The notes beneath the pieces were generated by a model. It saw nothing but the letters and a program-made list of their open reading frames with translations, was not told where the DNA came from and did no database searches. The position numbers and the translations under genes are program-made. A stretch of DNA of 64,000 nucleotides from Arthrobacter sp. (GTDB lineage Bacteria; Actinomycetota; Actinomycetes; Actinomycetales; Micrococcaceae): NCBI GenBank assembly GCA_023264815.1, contig JAHFUZ010000013.1:1-64000 (forward strand), read 5' to 3'. The number at the start of each line of letters is the position of its first letter. The first letter of the stretch is position 1. Shown one piece after another: positions 48,357 to 56,702 of the stretch.

Positions 48357-48373
48357 TGCTACGTCATGTAGAA
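48357..48373. promoter_or_regulatory. Palindrome TGCTAC-GTCAT-GTAGAA upstream of the copC-side operon
   Basis: 11 of 12 arm positions identical to the 26187-26203 site. Confidence 0.45.
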
Positions 48374-48407
48374 CGATAGCGTTTCTGCAGGCCCCGCTGC
48401 GTGCCGG

Positions 48408-49100
48408 CTATTTGACGGCGTCCTCGAGTTTCTGCCGGAATTCCGCTTCGGTGTTGAGGGTCAGCTTTTCACCGTTGAGGAAAAAGGTCGGCGTGCCGGA
48501 GACGCCGAGGGCTTTTCCGTCAGCGATGTCTTTGCGGATCCGTTCCTTGGTCTCTTCGGCAGCCACGGCAGCGTCGTACTTCGCCATGTCCAGGCCCAGT
48601 TCTTCGGCGAAGGTCCTGAACAGGGCGTTCTGGAAGTCCTGCTTCTCGCCCCACTGCGGCTGGGTTTCGAACATCTTGGCGGCCATCTGTTCGTACTTGC
48701 CCTGCTGGGCTGCGGCTTCCACCGCCAGGGCGGCCTGGCCTGAGTTCTTGTGAGAGGGCAGCGGGAAGTAGCGGTTGACGAAGGTGATCCGGTCCCCGTA
48801 TTCCTTCTTCAGTTCCTCCACCAGCGGCGCGGCGGCCCCGCAGGCCTCGCATTCAAAGTCCAGGAACTCTACGAGCTGGGCCTTCTCGGTGGCGGGGGCG
48901 GTGAGGCGGTGGCTGTCGTCCCTGACCACCTGGGCGTCCGCTACCGGCTGCACTGCGGCCGGTTCGGGTTTGGCGGCGGTGAACACCGCGTACCAGATCA
49001 GGCCGGCGCCGACGGCGGCGGCGAGGAGGATCCAGAGGACGATCCGGACCTTCCGCGCCGGGTCGGTGGGCTTGGCGGTGGATTTTGTTGCCTGTGTCAT
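48408..49100 (-). CDS. DsbA-family membrane-anchored thiol oxidoreductase
   Basis: VEFLDFECEACGAAAPLVEELKKEYGDRITFVNRYFPL (CxxC), GVSGTPTFFLNGEKL. Confidence 0.92.
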   Translation of the reverse strand: MTQATKSTAKPTDPARKVRIVLWILLAAAVGAGLIWYAVFTAAKPEPAAVQPVADAQVVRDDSHRLTAPATEKAQLVEFLDFECEACGAAAPLVEELKKEYGDRITFVNRYFPLPSHKNSGQAALAVEAAAQQGKYEQMAAKMFETQPQWGEKQDFQNALFRTFAEELGLDMAKYDAAVAAEETKERIRKDIADGKALGVSGTPTFFLNGEKLTLNTEAEFRQKLEDAVK

Positions 49101-50020
49101 TAGTGGGGAATGCTTTCCTGGTTGCGGTGGGCTACTGGTTCGATCTGAAAAGTTGAGTGCTCGACGCTGACTTCGAAATGTTCCGCGACGCAGCGCTGCA
49201 GGTCCGCCAGGATCTCGGCGGCGTGGCCGTCCAGCATGCAGCCGTCTTCGACTGTGACGTGCGCGGAGAGGACTGGGGTGCCCGAGGCGACCAGGGAGGC
49301 ATGCAGGTCATGGACGTCGATGACGTGCGGCAGGGCAAGGATGTGTTTACGGACCTCTGCCAGGTCAAGGCCTGCCGGCGCGTTCTCCATCAGCACGTTC
49401 AGGGTCTCGCTGAGCAGCTTCAGGGTCCGGGGGATGATCAGCGCCCCGATCAGCAGGGATACGACGGCGTCGGCCTGCACCCAGCCGGTGACGGCGATGA
49501 TGATGGCGGCGACGATAACGGCGACGGATCCCAGGGCGTCATTGAGGACCTCGAGGAACGCGGCACGCATATTGAAGTTATGCTTCCGGCCCGAGGCCAG
49601 CACGATCAGGCCGATGACGTTGCCGGCCAGGCCGATGATGCCGAACCAGAGCATCGTGGACCCACCGACATCCGGAGGTTCGAACAGCCGGCGGATGCCT
49701 TCGATGATGACGAAACCGCCCACGCCCAGGAGCAGGGCCGCCTGCCCGGCGGCGGCGACGATCTCTGCCCGTTTGTAACCCCAGGTCCGCTTCATGGTGG
49801 CGGGTTTGAGCGCCAGCGACGCGGCAATAAGGGCGATCAGCAGGCCAGTGGAATCGGTGAACATGTGTCCGGCGTCGGCCAGCAGGGCAAGGCTGCCGGT
49901 CAGGAAGGAACCGATGATTTCGGCGACCATCACGGCGAAGGTGATGGTGAAGACGATGATCAGTTTTCCGCGCTGAGCCGCCCCGTCACCGGCGCCGTGG
50001 GCGTGATCGTGGCCGCTCAC
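49100..50020 (-). CDS. czcD: Cation diffusion facilitator (CzcD-like)
   Basis: GSLALLADAGHMFTDSTGLLIALIA; ALGSVAVIVAAIIIAVTGWVQADAVVSLLIGALI; C-terminal cytoplasmic domain. Confidence 0.92.
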   Translation of the reverse strand: MSGHDHAHGAGDGAAQRGKLIIVFTITFAVMVAEIIGSFLTGSLALLADAGHMFTDSTGLLIALIAASLALKPATMKRTWGYKRAEIVAAAGQAALLLGVGGFVIIEGIRRLFEPPDVGGSTMLWFGIIGLAGNVIGLIVLASGRKHNFNMRAAFLEVLNDALGSVAVIVAAIIIAVTGWVQADAVVSLLIGALIIPRTLKLLSETLNVLMENAPAGLDLAEVRKHILALPHVIDVHDLHASLVASGTPVLSAHVTVEDGCMLDGHAAEILADLQRCVAEHFEVSVEHSTFQIEPVAHRNQESIPH

Positions 50021-50394
50021 GAATGGATCTCCTGGTTTACCGCCCCGGTCCGGGAGAATGCGGTTGTCTCCTGGGCGCAGTCAGGGTCAGCGCACTGGCA
50101 GATGGGGCCGACCGTGAGGATGGTACCGAGCAGGTCATCCAGGGCGTGGGCAAGGCGGGGATCAGAAAGTTCGTACCTGACGCGCCGTCCCACGGGCTCG
50201 GCCAGGACCAGCCCGCAGTCGCGCAGGCAGGCAAGGTGATTGGAAAGAATCTGGCGGCTCACACCGATCCTTTCGGCCAGATCAGAGGGAAACGCCGGAC
50301 CGTTCCGCAGCGTGAGCAGGACCGCTGCCCTGGTCGGGTCTGCGAGGGCTTTGCCGAACCGGGCCAGGACCTCAGTGCTCGAGAGAATGCGCAT
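50017..50394 (-). CDS. ArsR-family repressor (CmtR-like; C-terminal CQCADPDC)
   Basis: RFGKALADPTRAAVLLTLRNGPAFPSDLAERIGVSRQILSNHLACLRDCGLV; ATGA-type coupling with czcD. Confidence 0.9.
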   Translation of the reverse strand: MRILSSTEVLARFGKALADPTRAAVLLTLRNGPAFPSDLAERIGVSRQILSNHLACLRDCGLVLAEPVGRRVRYELSDPRLAHALDDLLGTILTVGPICQCADPDCAQETTAFSRTGAVNQEIHS

Positions 50395-50447
50395 ACCGGC
50401 AATATTACAGCTGTTTCTGGATTCAGGAAAGCCTGGATCGACGCGGT

Positions 50448-52538
50448 TCACCGGCCATCCCGCCGCCGGTCGATCCTGCTGTCGCGCTCCTGCAGCTGGG
50501 CAAGCATGTCGTTGTATGCGTCCAGATCCGCATCGTTGTTCCGTACGGCGGCGCGGTCGGTGCGGCGCATTTCCCTGGCATCAGAGCGGGACCACATCAC
50601 CGCGACGCCGATGGCAATGAGTAAAGTGGGGACTTCCCCGATGCCCCAGGTGATGGCTCCGCCCATCTGCTGGTCGGCCAGGGCCGACGGTCCCCAGTCC
50701 CGGCCCAGGCCGGTGAACCAGTCCGGCTGCAGGAGAGTTGGTGAGCCCATGAGCGTTACCCCGAAGAAGGCATGGAAGGCCATGGTTGCCAGCAGCAGCA
50801 GGAGCCGCAGCGGGTAGGGGGCGCGGCGCGGCAGCGGGTCGGTTCCGATCATCGAGAGGATGAACAGGTAACCGGTGATCAGGAAGTGGGCGGTCATCAG
50901 CTCATGTCCGGCATGTTCGCGCAGAGCGAACCCGAAGGCGTCTGAGTAGTAGAACAGCACGATGGAACCGGCGAAGTTGGCCGCGACAAACAGCGGGTGG
51001 GTCAGGACCGCCGCCACCCGGGAATGAACCAGAATCATGATCCATTCCCTGGGGCCGCGGGAGCCGTCCCGCCGCGGGGCCAGGGTGCGCAGGGCCAGGG
51101 TGACCGGGGAGCCGAGGACCAGGAAGACGGGGACGACCATGGTCAGGGCCATGTGATCGACCATGTGGGCGCTGAAAAGTACCCTGCCATATACGGAAGG
51201 GCCGCCGGACGTGAAAAAGACCAGCGCCGCAAGCCCGGTGAGCCAGAGCGCCGTCCGGATCCAGGGCCAGTTGTCCCCGCGCCGGCGCAGGCGATGCGCG
51301 CCCAAAAGATACAGGACAGCAGCGGTAGCGGCCAGGGTGATCCACAGCCAGTCCGGCCGCCACACGGTAAACCAGCGCTCCGGGGTCAGTTCCGGCGGCA
51401 GAAGGTATCCGGTGAGCACTTCGGCCGGGGTGAGGGCCGCGCGGATTTCTTCGCCGCCGGGCGGAGGCGTCCGGCTCAGGGCTGCTGCGAGGCCGCTGAC
51501 GGCGCCCATGATCAGCAGTTCCGCGACGATGAACCGCCACAGCACCGTGCCCGCTCCCGGCGCATCCTTCCGGCTCAGGGCGGGGATGAGGCGGGTACGG
51601 TGCAGATATCCGATGATGCCCAGGATGATGACGGCGGCGGTTTTGGCCATGACCAGGACGCCGTACGGGGAGGCCAGTCCTTCCGGCAGCGCCATCCGGA
51701 TTGAGGCGTTAATGATGCCGGAAGCGGAGACCAGGATGAAGGCGAACAAGGCCAGGGACGAGAACCGGCGAAGGACCGCTGCTGTGTCTTTGCCCAGGGC
51801 TGTTCCGGCCACGGTGAGGGCGATCAGTCCGCCGAACCAGAGGCACACCCCGACCAGGTGAAGGCCCAGGGAATTGGTGGCCTGTTCGTGGTCGGTACCG
51901 CTGGAGGCATGGCCAATGAGGATGACGGGAACCAGTCCTGCGATGGCCAGCAGCGCCGCGGCCGCCAGGGGCCCCGGCGAGCGGGCACCGAACACCACTG
52001 TTGCTACCACTGCTGCGATGATCACGACCGACAGCCACGCGTTTCCGCTGGGCAGTTCTGTCATATAGGCGACAAGGCCGGCAGAAAATTCGGGGCTGCC
52101 GGAGACCGGGACGCCGGCGATGTCCGCGAAGCCCAGGACCAGGACCGCCAGCGCCGAGAAGGTCCAGATGATGCTGGTGGTCGCAACCAGGACCATGATC
52201 CGGGTAAAGGCGGGGTGCTCAGCCCCTGTTGCCGGGGCCTGCCGGCGAACACCGGTTCGGGAGGCCCGGCCGGCGCTTTTGAGGGGCGGGAGAATGAAAG
52301 CGGCAAAGACAAGCCCGCCGATCGTTGCCGCCGCCGCCAGGTTGTGTATTGTCTGCGCCAGGCCGTAGCCCCACTGAACCAGCGCCCCCGGGTCCCGGGT
52401 CTCGGCCGGAAGAGTTCCCCTGCCGTAGGCGGTCGCAGCAAGGACGACCACCAAGGCAACTGCGCAGGCGGCCGCCAGCCAGACCGGCCCGGGTGAAACA
52501 GTTGTCCTCTCCTGTGAAGTGGAGGCTTTGAGCGCCAC
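50448..52538 (-). CDS. CopD-CtaG fusion membrane protein
   Basis: N-terminal CopD-like region (ISASGIINASIRMALPEGLASPYGVLVMAKTAAVIIL), C-terminal CtaG-like region (HMVDHMALTMVVPVFLVLGSPVTLALRTL...DLDAYNDMLAQL). Confidence 0.9.
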   Translation of the reverse strand: MALKASTSQERTTVSPGPVWLAAACAVALVVVLAATAYGRGTLPAETRDPGALVQWGYGLAQTIHNLAAAATIGGLVFAAFILPPLKSAGRASRTGVRRQAPATGAEHPAFTRIMVLVATTSIIWTFSALAVLVLGFADIAGVPVSGSPEFSAGLVAYMTELPSGNAWLSVVIIAAVVATVVFGARSPGPLAAAALLAIAGLVPVILIGHASSGTDHEQATNSLGLHLVGVCLWFGGLIALTVAGTALGKDTAAVLRRFSSLALFAFILVSASGIINASIRMALPEGLASPYGVLVMAKTAAVIILGIIGYLHRTRLIPALSRKDAPGAGTVLWRFIVAELLIMGAVSGLAAALSRTPPPGGEEIRAALTPAEVLTGYLLPPELTPERWFTVWRPDWLWITLAATAAVLYLLGAHRLRRRGDNWPWIRTALWLTGLAALVFFTSGGPSVYGRVLFSAHMVDHMALTMVVPVFLVLGSPVTLALRTLAPRRDGSRGPREWIMILVHSRVAAVLTHPLFVAANFAGSIVLFYYSDAFGFALREHAGHELMTAHFLITGYLFILSMIGTDPLPRRAPYPLRLLLLLATMAFHAFFGVTLMGSPTLLQPDWFTGLGRDWGPSALADQQMGGAITWGIGEVPTLLIAIGVAVMWSRSDAREMRRTDRAAVRNNDADLDAYNDMLAQLQERDSRIDRRRDGR

Positions 52539-52748
52539 GATACGTCCTAACCTGGTCCTGGCCGCGTCCCGGAAGGGCGGGGACGGAGCGCGAAACGAAA
52601 CACCGCGCGCGACACCAGATTATCTGTAGAGTTGTTCACACGTTAAACGCGCGTGTCGGCGTGCGTTCCCCCGGGCCGCGGGCCTCGTGCGCTTCCGCAC
52701 GTATCCGGGGCAGATCACAGATTCAGCACATAAAGGTAGCCTAGATGG

Positions 52749-53168
52749 ATGACGCAGATCCCACCCCTGGCCCCTTCCGGGCCGGAGTGTTCCCTCCGGC
52801 TCGTCGATGCAGACAAAGTCGAGGCGGTCCGGTCCCGGATGCCTGGAGATTCGGACGTGGCCGATTTGGCGGTGATCTTCGGGCTGCTCTCGGACCCTGG
52901 CCGGGTCAGGATCCTGATCGCCCTCCTCGAAGGGGAAATGTGCGTCTGCGACCTGGCAGCAACCACCGGGCTGAGCGAATCCGGCGTCTCCCACGCCCTG
53001 CGCCTGCTGCGCGGGCCCAGGGTTGTTCAGGTGCGCCGCTCGGGCAGAATGGCCTACTACTCACTGGCAGACTCCCACGTCCGGATGCTGCTCGATCTTG
53101 GCCTGACCCACGTGGGCCATACAGGGAAGGACCGGTTGCGCGCGGTCGAAACCGCCCAGCCAGGCTGA
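52749..53168 (+). CDS. ArsR/SmtB-family repressor (CVCDL type)
   Basis: IFGLLSDPGRVRILIALLEGEMCVCDLAATTGLSESGVSHALRLLR. Confidence 0.92.
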   Translation: MTQIPPLAPSGPECSLRLVDADKVEAVRSRMPGDSDVADLAVIFGLLSDPGRVRILIALLEGEMCVCDLAATTGLSESGVSHALRLLRGPRVVQVRRSGRMAYYSLADSHVRMLLDLGLTHVGHTGKDRLRAVETAQPG

Positions 53169-53210
53169 TAGGGGCCGCTGTGTCTGCGCGGTGCGGCCGC
53201 CGGTGCTGCC

Positions 53211-54179
53211 ATGTCTGAGCCGGAGATCACCGGTCCGGTCTGGCTTCCTTCGCTGCCCCCGTCGCTTACTGAATACCTGGCGCCCAACCTGCAGCCGGTA
53301 CCGCTGATCCCTGCCCTGACGCTCCTGGCCGCGGTGTTTTACCTTGCAGGGGCGATCCGGCTGTGGCGGCAGGGCCGGCGCTGGTCCGTGGTGCGGACCT
53401 GTTCCTTCCTGGTGGGCTGTCTGGCCATCCTCGTGGTCATGGGAGCCGGTATCGAAGGGTACGGGCTGCGGATGTTCTCCATCTTCATGTTCCAGCAACT
53501 GACTCTCATGATGGCCGTTCCACCGCTGCTGGTAATTGGATCACCAGGAACACTGCTGCTGCGTGCCACACCACACGGCAGGCTCGGCCGCCGCGTCCTT
53601 CAGGCAGCGCTGTGGGGTCTGCGTTCGGGCTGGGGGCGCATTGCGATTCACCCGGCCTTCATGGTCCCGCTGTTCCTGCTCAGCTTCTACGGCGTGTACT
53701 TCTCGGGCCTGGCGGACCTGCTGCTGCCTAGCTGGTACGGCCACGTCGGCCTGGAACTGCTGTTTTTGATCTCCGGGATCCTCTTCACTGTCCCGTTAAT
53801 CTCCGCCGATCCCCTGCCGAGCCGCCAGACACACTTCGGGCGGATGGTCGACATTTTCGCGGAGATGCCGCTCCATGCCTTCTTCGGGGTGGTCGTCATG
53901 ATGGCGACCACGCCCATGGTGAAGTTCTTCGCCGCACCCCCTCCAGGATGGAATGTCGACCCGATGACGGACCAAGGCGTGGCCGGCGGACTGGCCTGGT
54001 CCTACGGGGAGCTGCCCGGGGTGCTCCTGCTGATGTTCATCCTGGTCCGGTGGCAGCGCGAGGAGGCAAGATCCAACGCCAGCATCGAGCGGGCCGAGCT
54101 GACCGGAGGAACCCCCGAGCTGGACGCCTACAACAGCTACCTGCAGCACCTGGCAGACAGACCTGAGCGTCACCGCTGA
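53211..54179 (+). CDS. CtaG-type cytochrome c oxidase assembly/caa3 family membrane protein
   Basis: QQLTLMMAVPPLLVIGSPGTLLLRATPH; MTDQGVAGGLAWSYGELPGVLLLMFILVRW. Confidence 0.9.
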   Translation: MSEPEITGPVWLPSLPPSLTEYLAPNLQPVPLIPALTLLAAVFYLAGAIRLWRQGRRWSVVRTCSFLVGCLAILVVMGAGIEGYGLRMFSIFMFQQLTLMMAVPPLLVIGSPGTLLLRATPHGRLGRRVLQAALWGLRSGWGRIAIHPAFMVPLFLLSFYGVYFSGLADLLLPSWYGHVGLELLFLISGILFTVPLISADPLPSRQTHFGRMVDIFAEMPLHAFFGVVVMMATTPMVKFFAAPPPGWNVDPMTDQGVAGGLAWSYGELPGVLLLMFILVRWQREEARSNASIERAELTGGTPELDAYNSYLQHLADRPERHR

Positions 54180-54351
54180 TCAGCAGCGCCGTCCGACTTG
54201 ACCCCCGGGTCTGGTCGTATGAAGATATCTGCAGACGAGTTTTACAAAGCGTAGAAGTAGCTTTCTTTTCCTGCTGTTATCGGATTGTGACATTCTCGTT
54301 CGGTTAGGTAGCATTGATTCAGGCTTTTCTGTATTAAGCCTCGGCTCCGCA

Positions 54352-54548
54352 TGCTCAGCCCCGCCGGCGGTGCCAGACGACGAACCCTTTACGGCGGGGG
54401 CGGAGGACCCACTCACGGCAGCTTGCTGCCTTGGGGTGAAGACGCACACTCGGCAGCGGCCCTGCGGGCCGGTGACGGGGCTGCGTCCGGGCTTTTTTCC
54501 TTGGCCCGAACCCGACAGCTAACTTCGCAGGCGACCTGAAAGGATAGC
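54352..54548 (+). ncRNA. c-di-AMP (ydaO-yuaA type) riboswitch upstream of M23 peptidase gene
   Basis: ACGACGAACCCTTTA...CTTGGGGTGAAGACGC...CCGAACCCGACAGCTAACTTCGCAGGCG conserved core. Confidence 0.88.
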
Positions 54549-54549
54549 T

Positions 54550-55362
54550 GTGCTCCCCTCCCGCCACGGCCGCCGCCGTGCCCTGCCCCGAGACCGCTCC
54601 CGAGCCCGCGCAGGTGCTGCAGGGCCGCGGGGACGGTCCGGTCCCCACGCCCCGTCCCGGCGCCCTGCCTGGCTTCCCGGGGCCTCCGCTTTTGCTGCCG
54701 TCGCTATGCTCGCGTCCGGTATACCCGCCGCGCATGCCGGCCTAGTTGCTGCCGGACCCGTCCCAGCCGCCCCGCCGGCGGCCGTTGAGGCTGCACCGGC
54801 CATTGCGGCGCAGGCGCAGGCGGTCATCACCTATCCACGCACTGACGTCGGAACCAGTCCGGCCGAACGGCCTGCGGCACCGGCGCCTGCCGGAACAGGA
54901 TCCACTGCCGGAACGCCGGCCGCAGTTCCTCCCGATGCAGCGGCGGCACCGCCAGGGGCTGTACCCGTGGATGCCACCTTGGCCGCCCCGCTGGCCAGCA
55001 TGTCCATTTCGTCTCCGTTCGGTTTCCGGACCAGCCCGATCACCGGCGGGTCCGGCGAACTGCATACCGGACTGGACTTGGTGGCCTCCTGCCAGACCGC
55101 AGTGTTCAGCGCCGGCTCCGGCACCGTGGTGGAGGCCGGGTGGTCCCAGAACGGCGGAGGGAACCGCATCGTGGTGGATCATGGCAATGGGATGAAGAGC
55201 ACGTATAACCATCTTTCGTCGATAGAGGTTCCGGTCGGAGCCGTGGTGGGCAAGGGCCAGCGGCTCGGCGGTGCCGGCACGACCGGAAACTCCACCGGAT
55301 GCCACCTGCACTTCGAAATCGTCCGCAACGGCGTGACCGTGGATCCCCAGGGCTGGCTTTGA
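54550..55362 (+). CDS. Secreted M23 peptidase
   Basis: SISSPFGFRTSPITGGSGELHTGLDLVA...GCHLHFEIVRNGVTVDPQGWL. Confidence 0.93.
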   Translation: MLPSRHGRRRALPRDRSRARAGAAGPRGRSGPHAPSRRPAWLPGASAFAAVAMLASGIPAAHAGLVAAGPVPAAPPAAVEAAPAIAAQAQAVITYPRTDVGTSPAERPAAPAPAGTGSTAGTPAAVPPDAAAAPPGAVPVDATLAAPLASMSISSPFGFRTSPITGGSGELHTGLDLVASCQTAVFSAGSGTVVEAGWSQNGGGNRIVVDHGNGMKSTYNHLSSIEVPVGAVVGKGQRLGGAGTTGNSTGCHLHFEIVRNGVTVDPQGWL

Positions 55363-55364
55363 GC

Positions 55365-56039
55365 ATGACCGACATGGAGGCGCGCGAACAGCCCAAGGCA
55401 ACGTCGGTGCTGCCCAGGAAACGGCTGTGGGCAGTTTTTGTCACGGTTGTGGCCCTCACCGCGCTGGGCTTCTTTGCCTTGGGGCGGCTTTCCGCCGCGC
55501 CCACTGTAGTCCCGGACGCCGGCCCGGACGCCGGGTTTGCCCGGGATATGCAGACCCATCATGCCCAGGCGGTGGAGATGGCCCTGCTGATCCGGGACAA
55601 GTCCGAGAACCCCGAGGTCCGGGCGATTGCCTATGACATTGCCACTGCACAGCAGCATCAAAATGGGCAGATGTTTGCCTGGCTGCAGGACTGGGGGCTC
55701 TCCCAGACCGGGACAGCGCCGCCGATGGCCTGGATGAAGGCAGATGGTACTCATGACGGGGCCGGTGCCTCGCACGGTGCCCCAGCTGCCGGTGGCGGAA
55801 ATACCATGGAAGGCATGGCCACCCAGGAACAGATGCAGGCCTTGCGCGAATCCTCAGGTGCGGAGGCGGAGCGTTTATTCGTTGATTTGATGATCCGCCA
55901 TCATCAAGGTGGCGTTGCAATGGCCACCGCCGGTACCCGTCTGGCGGAAACCTCAAAGGTACGGGACTTCGCTGCCCGTATCCTCGAAGCACAGACAGCT
56001 GAAATCAGGGCCCTTGAAGAGCTCCGTGGCCGACTTTGA
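55365..56039 (+). CDS. DUF305 (ferritin-like) secreted protein
   Basis: DAGFARDMQTHHAQAVEMALLI...FVDLMIRHHQGGVAMA duplicated MxxHHxxA motifs. Confidence 0.93.
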   Translation: MTDMEAREQPKATSVLPRKRLWAVFVTVVALTALGFFALGRLSAAPTVVPDAGPDAGFARDMQTHHAQAVEMALLIRDKSENPEVRAIAYDIATAQQHQNGQMFAWLQDWGLSQTGTAPPMAWMKADGTHDGAGASHGAPAAGGGNTMEGMATQEQMQALRESSGAEAERLFVDLMIRHHQGGVAMATAGTRLAETSKVRDFAARILEAQTAEIRALEELRGRL

Positions 56040-56066
56040 CCGCCCCAAAAGAGAGTGAGACCGCCG

Positions 56067-56702
56067 ATGTCCGGAAAACCGAAAGCCGGTGAGGACCGCA
56101 AAGCGCTCCTAGCTGCAGTGCAGGCCAGGCATCGGGCCGCCGACAGGCGGCGGGCCTGGCTGATCTACGGCACCGGCGCGGCGGTCGTGCTCGCAATCAT
56201 TGCCGCAGTGACCTTTGTCCTTGTGGCAGAGGTGCAGCAGCGCGAGCAGCTCAATGCCGCTGCGGCCCGCCCGATCGAGGGTGAGCAGGACTATCCGGAC
56301 CAGTCCAGAAACCACACCAGCGGGGCCGTCAATTATCCGCAGACTCCGGCCACCGGCGGAGACCATGCACCGGTCTGGACGAACTGCGGGATCTACACCG
56401 CCCCCGTTGAACAGACCCGGGCAGTGCATTCCCTCGAACACGGGGCCGTCTGGCTCACCTACCGCCCCGACCTGCCCACGGACCAGATCGCCAGCCTAAC
56501 CTCGCTGGCCGTCGGACAGGATTACCTCTTGGCCAGCCCCGTTCCGGGGCAGGTCTCCCCGGTGGTCGCAACAGCGTGGGGCAAGCAGCTCGCCGTGGAC
56601 AGCGGCAGCGACGAACGCCTGGCACCGTTCATTAAAAAATACCGGCAAGGCGCGCAGGCACCCGAGCCCGGGGCTGTTTGTTCCGGCGGCGTGCAGGGCT
56701 GA
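56067..56702 (+). CDS. DUF3105 protein
   Basis: NYPQTPATGGDHAPVWTNCGIYTAPVEQTRAVHSLEHGAVWLTYRPDLP. Confidence 0.93.
   Translation: MSGKPKAGEDRKALLAAVQARHRAADRRRAWLIYGTGAAVVLAIIAAVTFVLVAEVQQREQLNAAAARPIEGEQDYPDQSRNHTSGAVNYPQTPATGGDHAPVWTNCGIYTAPVEQTRAVHSLEHGAVWLTYRPDLPTDQIASLTSLAVGQDYLLASPVPGQVSPVVATAWGKQLAVDSGSDERLAPFIKKYRQGAQAPEPGAVCSGGVQG

Noticed and set aside
49157-50239. 360-aa plus-strand ORF
   Set aside because: Antisense to czcD and its ArsR gene; Asp/Gly/Gln-rich shadow frame
52686-52701. CGTGCG-CTTC-CGCACG hairpin in the divergent ArsR/CopD-CtaG intergenic region
   Set aside because: Short GC-rich hairpin expected by chance at this base composition; no resemblance to known ArsR operators
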